Shown: positions 1-5,052 of the stretch, one piece after another
Position numbering within the stretch: the stretch's first letter is position 1
Layout of the letters: each line of letters starts with the position of its first letter
NCBI GenBank assembly: GCA_031267015.1
Contig: JAIRZW010000050.1
Location: forward strand, 1-9,641
Origin: Heliobacteriaceae bacterium
GTDB taxonomy: Bacteria; Cyanobacteriota; Vampirovibrionia; Gastranaerophilales; Gastranaerophilaceae
Reading direction: 5' to 3'
Length of the DNA stretch: 9,641 bases
Notes under the pieces: generated by a model
Database searches by the model: none
Seen by the model: only the letters and a program-made list of their open reading frames with translations
Told to the model about the DNA's origin: nothing
Position numbers and translations under genes: made by a program

Positions 1-373
1 CAATCTCAAGCCTCTGATCAGCATTTTGCGGGATTCCGTTGTTCATGGTAAGCACAATCAGCCCGCAGCCATGTCCGGCAGCCAAATCAAGCATTTTTGT
101 ACTGTTTATAATACATTCACCCGGATTTTTGACAGCCGCAAGTCCGCGTTTGATTTCGTTCTCATTTGTTGTGTCAAAAGAAACCGGCTTGTCCGTAAGC
201 CCGCACAGCCATTCCATGACCCCTGCCCCTCTGGCCGGCCCGATATTAAAGTCAATATAATCCATATCAGCCTGCGCCTCAATCAAGTGTCTTATAAACA
301 CTTCATCACGGTTCTCAAGCGCCTCGCGTACTGATTTTGAAATTATATGAATGTTTTCACCGATTAAAATCAT
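1..373 (-). CDS. Pterin-binding corrinoid methyltransferase (AcsE/DHPS-like), 3' end outside window
   Basis: About 124 N-terminal residues are visible, beginning MILIGENIHIISKSVREAL and open to the left edge, so the C-terminus is missing. The pattern IGENI, then a helix, then DYIDFNIGPARG, then PVSFDTTNENEI, then NSTK and LIVLTMNNGIP follows the TIM-barrel start of methyltetrahydrofolate:corrinoid/iron-sulfur protein methyltransferases (AcsE) and the pterin-binding domain of cobalamin-dependent methionine synthase. Residues D, N and G of DFNIGP and the D of FDTTN match the pterin pocket of this family. The family moves a methyl group from methyl-tetrahydrofolate to a cobalamin. Whether this copy serves a Wood-Ljungdahl-type pathway, methionine synthesis or another corrinoid protein cannot be told from this fragment; true dihydropteroate synthase is less likely. 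There is no Shine-Dalgarno; a TGG-TAAAAT extended -10 sits 6 nt before the ATG (leaderless). Confidence 0.8.
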   Translation of the reverse strand, partial: MILIGENIHIISKSVREALENRDEVFIRHLIEAQADMDYIDFNIGPARGAGVMEWLCGLTDKPVSFDTTNENEIKRGLAAVKNPGECIINSTKMLDLAAGHGCGLIVLTMNNGIPQNADQRLEI

Positions 374-379
374 ATATAT

Positions 380-388
380 ATTTTACCA
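380..388 (-). promoter_or_regulatory. Extended -10 promoter of the methyltransferase gene (leaderless)
   Basis: On the minus strand TGG-TAAAAT is followed by six bases (ATATAT) and then the ATG at 373. The predicted transcription start therefore falls on or beside the A of the start codon. No good -35 is visible, which fits an extended -10 promoter. Confidence 0.5.
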
Positions 389-485
389 TAAAAATTGCTT
401 AACAAAAATTTACATTAATTTTTCAAATATAGCGCAAATTTTCATATTTTGGGGTTTTAAACCACTAGTAAAAGTTTCAAGTCCA

Positions 486-494
486 TGTTATAAT
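486..494 (+). promoter_or_regulatory. Extended -10 promoter for the 52-residue protein gene
   Basis: TGT-TATAAT is a consensus extended -10. It predicts a start near position 501 and a leader of about 47 nt containing the Shine-Dalgarno AAAGGAG at 533-539. No convincing -35 lies 17 bp upstream. Confidence 0.5.
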
Positions 495-547
495 AATAAA
501 ATAAGGATTTGATAGAAGTGTCAGTAACAACAAAAGGAGAAAGGTCT

Positions 548-706
548 ATGACAGTGTTAGGTGTAAAAGCTAAAGAAAAATGCGCTAAGTCAAAGTTTAA
601 CGACGAATTTGAAAACTACCTCAAAAAACAGTGCCTTAAGACGACGTTCAACGGCATAGAGCTGGAAACGTTTTCTTGGTATAAAAAGGTTTTAGGTTTA
701 TTATAG
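548..706 (+). CDS. Small hypothetical protein (52 residues)
   Basis: Not recognised. The ATG at 548 is preferred over an upstream in-frame TTG at 509 because AAAGGAG sits 8 nt before it. The product (MTVLGVKAKEKCAKSKFNDE...) is rich in lysine, probably soluble and partly helical, with two cysteines (in KEKCAKS and KKQCLKT) and an aromatic segment FSWYKK near the end. There is no signal peptide or membrane segment. It has its own promoter and ends just before a long structured untranslated stretch and a terminator, so it looks monocistronic. The transcript has about as much structured 3' sequence as coding sequence, so the RNA may matter as much as the peptide. The strong ribosome binding site, promoter and terminator support a real gene; the function is unknown. 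Confidence 0.6.
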   Translation: MTVLGVKAKEKCAKSKFNDEFENYLKKQCLKTTFNGIELETFSWYKKVLGLL

Positions 707-820
707 CGACTTGCGAGCTGAGGCTGAAGGTCGGCGGATTCTGCCGAGCGGAACAACTAAGTGTTGTTCCGAGAGAGGGGAAGACGACCGAAACGCCGTT
801 AACAGTGAGCAACCAAGAAA
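707..820 (+). other. Structured untranslated segment, candidate small RNA or dispersed repeat
   Basis: This stretch lies between the stop of the 52-residue gene and its terminator, and is clearly richer in GC than the flanks. It contains a perfect 9-bp hairpin (CGGAACAAC 749-757, loop TAAGT, GTTGTTCCG 763-771) and a 5-bp hairpin (TCGGC 731-735 with GCCGA 743-747). It also has alternative long-range pairings GGTCG 729-733 with CGACC 785-789 and CGGCG 732-736 with CGCCG 794-798. The mutually exclusive pairings resemble a switching RNA, but an intergenic repeat family is equally possible. No known RNA family is recognised. Confidence 0.4.
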
Positions 821-845
821 AAAACCGGCAAAAGCCGGTTTTTTA
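821..845 (+). terminator. Rho-independent terminator
   Basis: AAAACCGGC (821-829), loop AAAA, GCCGGTTTT (834-842), followed by more T. This perfect stem with a U-tract ends the transcript of the 52-residue gene and the structured segment. An A-run on the left could let it act on the other strand too, but no minus-strand gene reads into it. Confidence 0.9.
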
Positions 846-859
846 GTCTGTTAATATGA

Positions 860-888
860 TTGACACAGGCCTGAAATAAATGTAAAAT
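860..888 (+). promoter_or_regulatory. Sigma-70 type promoter for the small membrane protein pair (leaderless)
   Basis: TTGACA (860-865), a 17-bp spacer and TAAAAT (883-888). Six bases later comes the ATG at 895, so the mRNA should start at the start codon. There is no Shine-Dalgarno. Confidence 0.75.
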
Positions 889-894
889 GGTTGT

Positions 895-1134
895 ATGGAA
901 ACAACTAAACTTGTTCTTAATAACAAAATGCAACAGCGGCAAATTTCAATCCAATTGGCTGTGGTATTTGGCGGCGGCGCAGTAGGTTTAGCTTTTACGC
1001 CTATTACACTTATATCAGGCTTGTTGGTTGCGGCGGGTTTTTACTTTGCTTTTGTATGGTTTAGAAGTTTTGCAGAACTTGAGAGAGAGATTGAAACCAT
1101 TATCAAAATATCGGAAAGGAAGAATAAATGTTAG
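895..1134 (+). CDS. Small two-helix membrane protein (79 residues)
   Basis: Not assigned to a family. The protein has a polar N-terminus (METTKLVLNNKMQQRQ), then two hydrophobic helices at about residues 17-35 and 38-57 separated by a short TPIT turn, then a charged amphipathic tail (ELEREIETIIKISERKNKC) with heptad-like spacing that may form a coiled coil on the cytoplasmic side. The last residue is a cysteine. A near-consensus promoter lies immediately upstream and the start appears to be leaderless. The TAG stop overlaps the ATG of the next gene, so the two are translationally linked. It could be a scaffold or a regulator of a membrane complex; nothing in the sequence decides this. Confidence 0.65.
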   Translation: METTKLVLNNKMQQRQISIQLAVVFGGGAVGLAFTPITLISGLLVAAGFYFAFVWFRSFAELEREIETIIKISERKNKC

Positions 1135-1247
1135 AAACAATGGAAACAATAAAAACGATATTTGTTATAGCTTTTGTACTGGTTGCAGCGTACTGGAATA
1201 CCAAGGCGGCACGAGCATTCACAAAGGGCTGGCCGGAGAATAAATAA
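1128..1247 (+). CDS. Single-helix small membrane protein (39 residues)
   Basis: A 39-codon gene whose ATG lies inside the end of the preceding gene (aaATGttag). AAGGA ends 7 nt upstream, a good ribosome binding site. The product has a short acidic start (MLETMETIKT), one membrane helix at about residues 11-22 (IFVIAFVLVAAYW) and a basic, aromatic tail (NTKAARAFTKGWPENK), consistent with an N-out/C-in bitopic peptide. The 7-nt overlap with its neighbour suggests coupled translation and a two-component small membrane complex. It ends one base before the stop of upp on the other strand. The function is unknown; being small, it is less certain than its neighbour. Confidence 0.55.
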   Translation: MLETMETIKTIFVIAFVLVAAYWNTKAARAFTKGWPENK

Positions 1248-1248
1248 T

Positions 1249-1899
1249 CTATGTATTAAACATCCTGTCGCCGGCATCGCCCATGCCCGGAAGGATGTAG
1301 CCCTTTTCGTTTAACCCTTTGTCCAGCGCCGCAGCTATGATTTGTATATCAGGATAATGTTTTTGGATATTTTCAATCCCCTCCGGCGCTGCAATAATAC
1401 AAACAACGCTGATATTTTTCACGGGAATCCCCTTTTGCTCATAAAGCTTAATTGCTTCAATCAAAGAGTTTCCTGTTGCAAGCATTGGGTCGGTGATGTA
1501 AACAAAATACTTTTCGGGATTTTCCGCTTCAAGCGCGACCTTGTTGTAATACCAGACAGGCTTTAATTTTTCTTCATCGCGGTACATTCCGATGTGGCGT
1601 ATGCAGGCTTGCGGCAGAATATCAGCGGCCTCGTCCGTAAAAATCAGCCCTGCGCGCAATATCGGCGAAATTATTATGTTAATATCCGGGTCAATAGTTT
1701 TGGTTGTGAAAGTTTGCATTGGGGTTTCGACCTCGACAGGCGCGAGCGGAAGATTTTTTGCCGCTTCGTACATAAGGCATCCGGTAATCTTTCTTGCCGC
1801 AATCCTGAGCTTGTGGCTGCAGGTATTTTTATCGCGCATTATTACAAGATTTTGGAGTACAATCGGATTATTGTTTATTTTTACTTTTTGGCTGTCCAT
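1249..1899 (-). CDS. upp: Uracil phosphoribosyltransferase
   Basis: 216 residues, near the usual length (~208). It salvages uracil with PRPP to make UMP in the cytoplasm. Family marks in order: an N-terminal IMRDKNT segment (like LMREQDIS of known UPRTs), ISPILRAGL, the GMYRDEE segment, the PRPP-binding loop VYITDPMLATGNS, AAPEGI, and the uracil-binding C-terminus GYILPGMGDAGDRMFNT. I chose the ATG at 1899 because AAGAAGGA lies 5-6 nt before it; an in-frame ATG five codons earlier (1914) has no such site. It overlaps the end of the MCE gene by 32 bp, so it is probably cotranscribed with and translationally coupled to it. The pairing has no obvious functional logic and may just be compaction. 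Confidence 0.95.
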   Translation of the reverse strand: MDSQKVKINNNPIVLQNLVIMRDKNTCSHKLRIAARKITGCLMYEAAKNLPLAPVEVETPMQTFTTKTIDPDINIIISPILRAGLIFTDEAADILPQACIRHIGMYRDEEKLKPVWYYNKVALEAENPEKYFVYITDPMLATGNSLIEAIKLYEQKGIPVKNISVVCIIAAPEGIENIQKHYPDIQIIAAALDKGLNEKGYILPGMGDAGDRMFNT

Positions 1900-2482
1900 T
1901 TTTCCTTCTTTCATCTATCCATGTTTCAATATATTTGAAATTATTCTGAATCCCTTTAAAGTTGCCGGCTGAAGACTTCATAAACGCTTCAGCGGCACCT
2001 GTTTGGCTCCCGAAGTACGAAATTCTTGTTGTAATAGAACCTATTTTATCATACATATCCGCAAGCAGACCTAAAGCGTCATTCAGCCTTGTTGGATTCT
2101 GTATAAACACAAGCTTGCCGGATGCAATACTCTGCATTGTCGGCGGATAAATTTCAAGCGACTTAGAGCCTCCCATTCCGCTGAATTCAACCGTCGCAAT
2201 CACACTTTTCGGAAGCTCAAGATTTTTGTCGCTTATAATAAATTTAACATATACTTCATCGTCAACGATATAAATTTTGTGAATATAACCGATTTGTATT
2301 CCCATGTATTTAACCGGCGAACCTTCAATCATTCCGTCAGCATCAGGAAGGAATATTTGATAACTTTTAAATTGCCTTGCACTGAAATGCTTATATACCC
2401 TGAATCCCAGTATTGCAGTACATACAATCAAAAACCAGACTGCAGACTCAACCCACATGTATGTGCGAATATCTCTTTTCAT
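1868..2482 (-). CDS. MCE/MlaD-domain lipid-transport protein
   Basis: 204 residues. An N-terminal membrane anchor (about 10-29, VESAVWFLIVCTAILGF) precedes one MCE domain at about 41-115, with the hallmark DADGMIEGSPVKYMGIQIGYI segment and a closing VEFSGMGGSKSLEIYPP. A helical, charged C-terminal tail of ~85 residues follows. MCE proteins such as MlaD and chloroplast TGD2 form hexameric rings that carry lipids between inner and outer envelope membranes, working with an ABC permease (MlaE) and ATPase (MlaF); those partners are not in this window. The presence of an MCE protein argues for a diderm envelope. The start lies exactly 6 nt after an extended -10 (TGA-TATAAT) with no Shine-Dalgarno. 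The 3' end overlaps upp by 32 bp. Confidence 0.85.
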   Translation of the reverse strand: MKRDIRTYMWVESAVWFLIVCTAILGFRVYKHFSARQFKSYQIFLPDADGMIEGSPVKYMGIQIGYIHKIYIVDDEVYVKFIISDKNLELPKSVIATVEFSGMGGSKSLEIYPPTMQSIASGKLVFIQNPTRLNDALGLLADMYDKIGSITTRISYFGSQTGAAEAFMKSSAGNFKGIQNNFKYIETWIDERRKNGQPKSKNKQ

Positions 2483-2484
2483 AC

Positions 2485-2528
2485 AGTTATTATATCATAA
2501 AATTACAACTGCCGCTTTCATAATAACT
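2485..2528. repeat. 9-bp perfect inverted repeat between pilin and MCE genes
   Basis: AGTTATTAT at 2485-2493 and its exact complement ATAATAACT at 2520-2528, separated by 26 bp. One arm covers the -10 hexamer of the MCE promoter and the other touches the pilin stop codon. It could be a regulator site or an RNA stem at the pilin mRNA 3' end. It is AT-rich, so chance is possible. Confidence 0.35.
2489..2497 (-). promoter_or_regulatory. Extended -10 promoter of the MCE gene (leaderless)
   Basis: On the minus strand TGA-TATAAT (TATAAT at 2494-2489) is followed by AACTGT and then ATG at 2482. It lies in the 45-bp gap behind the pilin gene, so the MCE-upp pair can be expressed on its own. It overlaps one arm of a 9-bp inverted repeat. 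Confidence 0.6.
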
Positions 2529-3415
2529 TATCTCCTGAGACACCGAACGACGTAGAAATCGGACTTGGGGCGTCGCTCCCGGTTGCCGTTGAAGAAATTC
2601 TGGTACCAACCTAACTCCGGAGTAGCCTCAGAAGAGGGCCAAGAGTAGTAGAGTCCGCCAATAATCTTTTGATTATAATACATTACAAGCAATTCATCCC
2701 GGTTTGGCAACGTATAATCAGGATTCTGGTTTATACAAGCCTGAGGAGCATTATCAAATGTAGAAGAATTTGTCGCATTGTTTTCAACAACGTCCGGAGC
2801 ATAAGCTACCGATGCTACGTCAGGATAAAGTACTGTTACAAAACCTATATCCTGCCCTACCTGATTTGGTCCTGCAAGACCATTCATATCATAAATAGCA
2901 TTTACACACACTCTGTCCTGACCCCAGTGATTTGCGTTAGGGTCATCCGGCATGCAGTTCGGATTGTAAAACAAGTTCACAGCATATCCGTTTGTCATAA
3001 CAAAACCGTAGCTTGGGGTGTCGGTTTTAGTTGTTTCTCCAAAATAAATGTAGTCTACCAAAGTATGAAGCGTAGTTGGCATGGTTATAGAAGTTCCGTT
3101 TAGATTTTTTATCTTATCCGTGCGGGTTTCAATACCGCACTTACGTAAGTTGTCATTATCGCAGGTTTTGATTATCTTTATTTGTTTTTTCAGGTGGTTT
3201 TCCACAAAATCCTGCGCGTCTGCCGCATCCCCGATACCGCTGTTTATTGTTATGATTCTCACGCCTTGGCCTATGGTTGCCAAAGCTTTTTTACGCGCTG
3301 TTGCGTAGTCCTTGTCTTTTATACCCCTTATAAAAGGTGGAAGCACCAACACCGCTACCACCCCGATTATACCGAGGGTTATTAACACTTCTGCCAATGT
3401 GAACGCTTTTTTCAT
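2528..3415 (-). CDS. Type IV pilin-like protein with lectin-like variable C-terminus
   Basis: 295 residues. The N-terminus MKKAFTLAEVLITLGIIGVVAVLVLPP is a class III prepilin signal: prepilin peptidase would cut before F5, leaving mature F1 and the conserved E5, then a ~20-residue hydrophobic helix. Position -1 is A rather than the usual G. The middle region is unlike anything I recognise and contains several cysteines. The last ~55 residues, LPNRDELLVMYYNQ, GGLYYSWPSSE, WYQNF, NGN and YVVRCLRR, match the DUF1566/Lcl C-terminal (C-type-lectin/FGE-like) fold. That fold is common in surface adhesins and in targets of diversity-generating retroelements. The 3' ~130 bp are about 56% GC by hand count, against about 34% in the 93 bp just before. 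AGGAG lies before the ATG. Expected location is an envelope pseudopilus or surface fibre. Confidence 0.85.
   Translation of the reverse strand: MKKAFTLAEVLITLGIIGVVAVLVLPPFIRGIKDKDYATARKKALATIGQGVRIITINSGIGDAADAQDFVENHLKKQIKIIKTCDNDNLRKCGIETRTDKIKNLNGTSITMPTTLHTLVDYIYFGETTKTDTPSYGFVMTNGYAVNLFYNPNCMPDDPNANHWGQDRVCVNAIYDMNGLAGPNQVGQDIGFVTVLYPDVASVAYAPDVVENNATNSSTFDNAPQACINQNPDYTLPNRDELLVMYYNQKIIGGLYYSWPSSEATPELGWYQNFFNGNRERRPKSDFYVVRCLRR
2532..2660 (-). other. Candidate diversity-generating retroelement variable region
   Basis: This is the final coding part of the pilin gene, from GGCGGACTCTACTAC to AGGAGA just before the stop. It shows a sharp GC rise and encodes the solvent-exposed lectin motif. 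The run CGG GAG CGA CGC CCC, flanked by conserved AAC GGC AAC and AAG TCC, is what AAC/CAG/AAA/AAG template codons give after adenine-specific mutagenesis. The invariant-looking end (GTCGTTCGGTGTCTCAGG) would be the initiation-of-mutagenic-homology side. No template repeat or reverse transcriptase is in the window, so this is an inference. Confidence 0.45.
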
Positions 3416-3440
3416 AAATTTCTCCTGTTTTTACAAAAAA

Positions 3441-3469
3441 ACATTAGCACACATTCTCAAAAATTGCAA
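3441..3469 (-). promoter_or_regulatory. Putative promoter of the pilin gene
   Basis: On the minus strand: TTGCAA (3469-3464), a 17-bp spacer, and TGC-TAATGT (-10 at 3446-3441). The -10 is weak but carries the TGn extension. It predicts a short leader containing the Shine-Dalgarno AGGAG at 3426-3422. Confidence 0.4.
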
Positions 3470-3510
3470 CTAAGAGCCAAAACTTTACAAAAGTTAAAAA
3501 ATAACATATT

Positions 3511-3535
3511 AAGGGTGTTTGAACATGAACACCTT
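3511..3535. promoter_or_regulatory. Inverted repeat next to the omega-gene promoter, possible operator
   Basis: GGTGTT (3514-3519) and AACACC (3528-3533) are perfect 6-bp arms around an 8-bp spacer, extended by AAG/CTT. The right end overlaps the -35 of the following promoter. It could be a repressor site or a hairpin; there is no T-run typical of a terminator. Confidence 0.3.
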
Positions 3536-3562
3536 GATTAATTAATTTCTTTCTGCTATATT
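3534..3562 (+). promoter_or_regulatory. Promoter of the omega-like gene
   Basis: TTGATT (3534-3539), a 17-bp spacer, and TGC-TATATT (-10 at 3557-3562). This gives a leader of about 15 nt that holds the ribosome binding site GAGGT just before the ATG at 3584. Confidence 0.6.
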
Positions 3563-3583
3563 AATGAAAAAGTGAGGTAAAGA

Positions 3584-3823
3584 ATGGACCAAATAATAAG
3601 AGTTGCATGGGACTTGAACGAAAATACAGAAAACAGATACCAGTTGGTTTACGAAATCGCGGAACTTGCTAAAAAGCTTGTAGACGAAAACCAGGCAAAA
3701 AAGACGCGTGACGATTTTAATTTTGAAGAAAACTTTGACACTTCGTACAAAAAGGAAAACCCTGTCGAGCACGCAATCATGGTAAAAGCATCCGAAGCGG
3801 ACGACAACCGTTTGGTCGGCTAA
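3584..3823 (+). CDS. rpoZ: Probable RNA polymerase omega subunit
   Basis: 79 residues, the usual omega size. Omega is a small subunit that helps fold and hold the beta' subunit of RNA polymerase. The matching parts are NRYQLVYEIAELAKKLV (like NRF/YxLVxxAxxRAxQL of known omegas) and, after a variable acidic linker of about 28 residues, NPVEHAIMVKASE (like KPVxxAxxEI). The N-terminal segment (MDQIIRVAWDLNENTE) differs from the proteobacterial sequence, and the linker is longer and more acidic than usual. GAGGT lies 5 nt before the ATG and a good promoter lies upstream. It is monocistronic, and its TAA leads straight into a REP-like palindrome shared with the end of hydF. The alternative is an unrelated small acidic protein; the identity is moderately sure. 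Confidence 0.6.
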   Translation: MDQIIRVAWDLNENTENRYQLVYEIAELAKKLVDENQAKKTRDDFNFEENFDTSYKKENPVEHAIMVKASEADDNRLVG

Positions 3824-3896
3824 CCCTCTACCTCTGGGAGAGGGTAGAATTTGTTAATGAGCTTTCAGGCGAATTTACAAATTCGGGTGAGGGTTA
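3823..3896. repeat. REP-like palindromic element between the omega gene and hydF
   Basis: One arm pair is ACCCTCT (3823-3829) with AGAGGGT (3839-3845). A second stem is GAATTTGT (3848-3855) with ACAAATTC (3876-3883). GGGTGAGGGTT (3884-3894) closes it. The CCCTC/GAGGG boxes match the widespread CCCTCACCC...CCCTCTCCC...GGGAGAGGG type of bacterial REP sequence, and the same boxes recur at 6090-6126. It may serve as the shared end of both transcripts. It overlaps the final codons of hydF. Confidence 0.65.
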
Positions 3897-5011
3897 AATA
3901 TCTTTATAGCCCGCGACAGAATCCCGAGACAATAAGAAATTGCCACTCCATAGTTTGTTATAGGAATATTTTTTTCGTGCGCAATCAAAATCCGCGAAAG
4001 CACTTCGCGCCGGTTTGTCATGCACGCGCCGCAGTGGATTATAAGCTTATATTTATCCGGGGACAGGGGGGATTCCAAGTCCGGGAAGTCATGCCCTGCA
4101 TAATTTTCTATTTTTAAGTCTTTACCGGTCTTTTGCCGAAGCCATTTAGGAATCTTAACCCGGCCAATATCATCTTCTATGGCGTGGTGCGTGCAGCTTT
4201 CAAGTATTAAAACCCTGTCGCCGTCTTGTAAGCTGTCAATCGCCTGTGCGCCCTTCACAAACTCGTCCAAATCCCCCTTTAGCCTTGCAAAAAGTATTGA
4301 AAATGAAGTCAACGGAATATTTTCAGGTACTATTTCGCTCACCTGTTTGAACGCCTGCGAGTCCGTAACCACAAGCGCGGGCGGGGTTTTAAGGTTGTCC
4401 AGTGCAGCTTTGAGTTCGGTTTCTTTTACCACGTATGACAGACAATCGCTGTCGAGAAGGTCGCGAATCGCCTGCACTTGCGGCAGGATTATGCGGCCTT
4501 TCGGCGCCTCTTTGTCAATCGGAATCACAAGAATAACCGTACTTCCGGCCGGCACAAGGTCGCCGAGGATTTTCGGCGAATTTACAAAATCATCCGGCAA
4601 AAGCTTCACAAGCGTTTCCTTGAATTTAGATACTTCATCTGCCCTGTCAAAAATAAAATGAGGAATTTTCAGCTTCTCAAGCTGTTCAATCAATTCAGTT
4701 TCATGTTCGCTAATCCCGCGTTCGTCACGCACAATCACGGCAACATCCGTACGGTTCAGGACCTTGAGAGTTTTCTCAACCCGTTTTTCGCCTAACTCCG
4801 AAACATCATCAAGCCCGGCAGTATCAAGGAAGGTTACGGGGCCGATTGGCAAAAGCTCCATTGATTTTTCGACAACATCAGTCGTCGTGCCTGCAATCTC
4901 AGACACAATCGACACATCCTGTCCGGCAATCCTGTTGAGCAGCGTGGATTTTCCGGCATTAGTCCTGCCGAAAATCGCAATATGTAATCTCATTGATTTT
5001 AGTGTCTTCAT
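3875..5011 (-). CDS. hydF: [FeFe]-hydrogenase maturation GTPase HydF
   Basis: 378 residues from the ATG at 5011, chosen because AGAGGG lies 6 nt before it; an in-frame ATG at 5026 sits directly after the rpsO terminator. HydF is the scaffold on which the H-cluster [2Fe] unit, built by HydE and HydG, is assembled and passed to HydA. The N-terminal GTPase domain shows the P-loop GRTNAGKST (~15-23), a TTTD loop and DTAG (~63-66). The G4 box reads DRAD (~122-125) instead of NKxD. The C-terminal cluster domain keeps the CTH (C273, H275) and HCGAC (C327, C330) ligands with 50 residues between the two histidines, as the family expects. The last residues (FNPHPNL) and the stop come from a REP-like element. 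hydE and hydG are not nearby. It implies fermentative H2 metabolism. Confidence 0.93.
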   Translation of the reverse strand: MKTLKSMRLHIAIFGRTNAGKSTLLNRIAGQDVSIVSEIAGTTTDVVEKSMELLPIGPVTFLDTAGLDDVSELGEKRVEKTLKVLNRTDVAVIVRDERGISEHETELIEQLEKLKIPHFIFDRADEVSKFKETLVKLLPDDFVNSPKILGDLVPAGSTVILVIPIDKEAPKGRIILPQVQAIRDLLDSDCLSYVVKETELKAALDNLKTPPALVVTDSQAFKQVSEIVPENIPLTSFSILFARLKGDLDEFVKGAQAIDSLQDGDRVLILESCTHHAIEDDIGRVKIPKWLRQKTGKDLKIENYAGHDFPDLESPLSPDKYKLIIHCGACMTNRREVLSRILIAHEKNIPITNYGVAISYCLGILSRAIKIFNPHPNL

Positions 5012-5028
5012 TATAAACCCTCTCATGT

Positions 5029-5050
5029 AAAAAAGCGGCTAAGCCGCTTT
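5029..5050 (-). terminator. Rho-independent terminator of rpsO
   Basis: On the minus strand AAAGCGGCTT pairs with AGCCGCTTT and a run of six T follows (5034-5029), two bases after the rpsO stop codon. It sits directly upstream of hydF, so hydF needs read-through or a promoter inside the gap. Confidence 0.9.
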
Positions 5051-5052
5051 TA

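Noticed and set aside
26..334. Plus-strand frames at the left edge.
   Set aside because: They lie opposite the methyltransferase gene, whose minus-strand translation shows family motifs throughout.
509..547. TTG start at 509 extending the 52-residue protein to 65 residues.
   Set aside because: There is no ribosome binding site at a suitable distance, while AAAGGAG precisely serves the ATG at 548.
707..845. Possible tmRNA, RNase P RNA, signal recognition particle RNA or known riboswitch.
   Set aside because: The conserved core boxes of these RNAs that I know are absent, and the segment is too short for the first two.
1592..1972. 126- and 114-codon plus-strand frames opposite upp.
   Set aside because: The upp reading is conserved along its whole length. 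The opposite frames have no start signals or recognisable domains.
3542..3772. 76-codon minus-strand frame with hydrophobic stretches opposite the omega-like gene.
   Set aside because: The plus strand has a promoter, a ribosome binding site and omega-like motifs; the hydrophobic reading is the usual antisense of a charged protein.
4179..4661. 160-codon plus-strand open frame opposite hydF.
   Set aside because: It is a shadow of hydF: serine/threonine-rich composition, no ribosome binding site, and hydF is clearly the coding strand.
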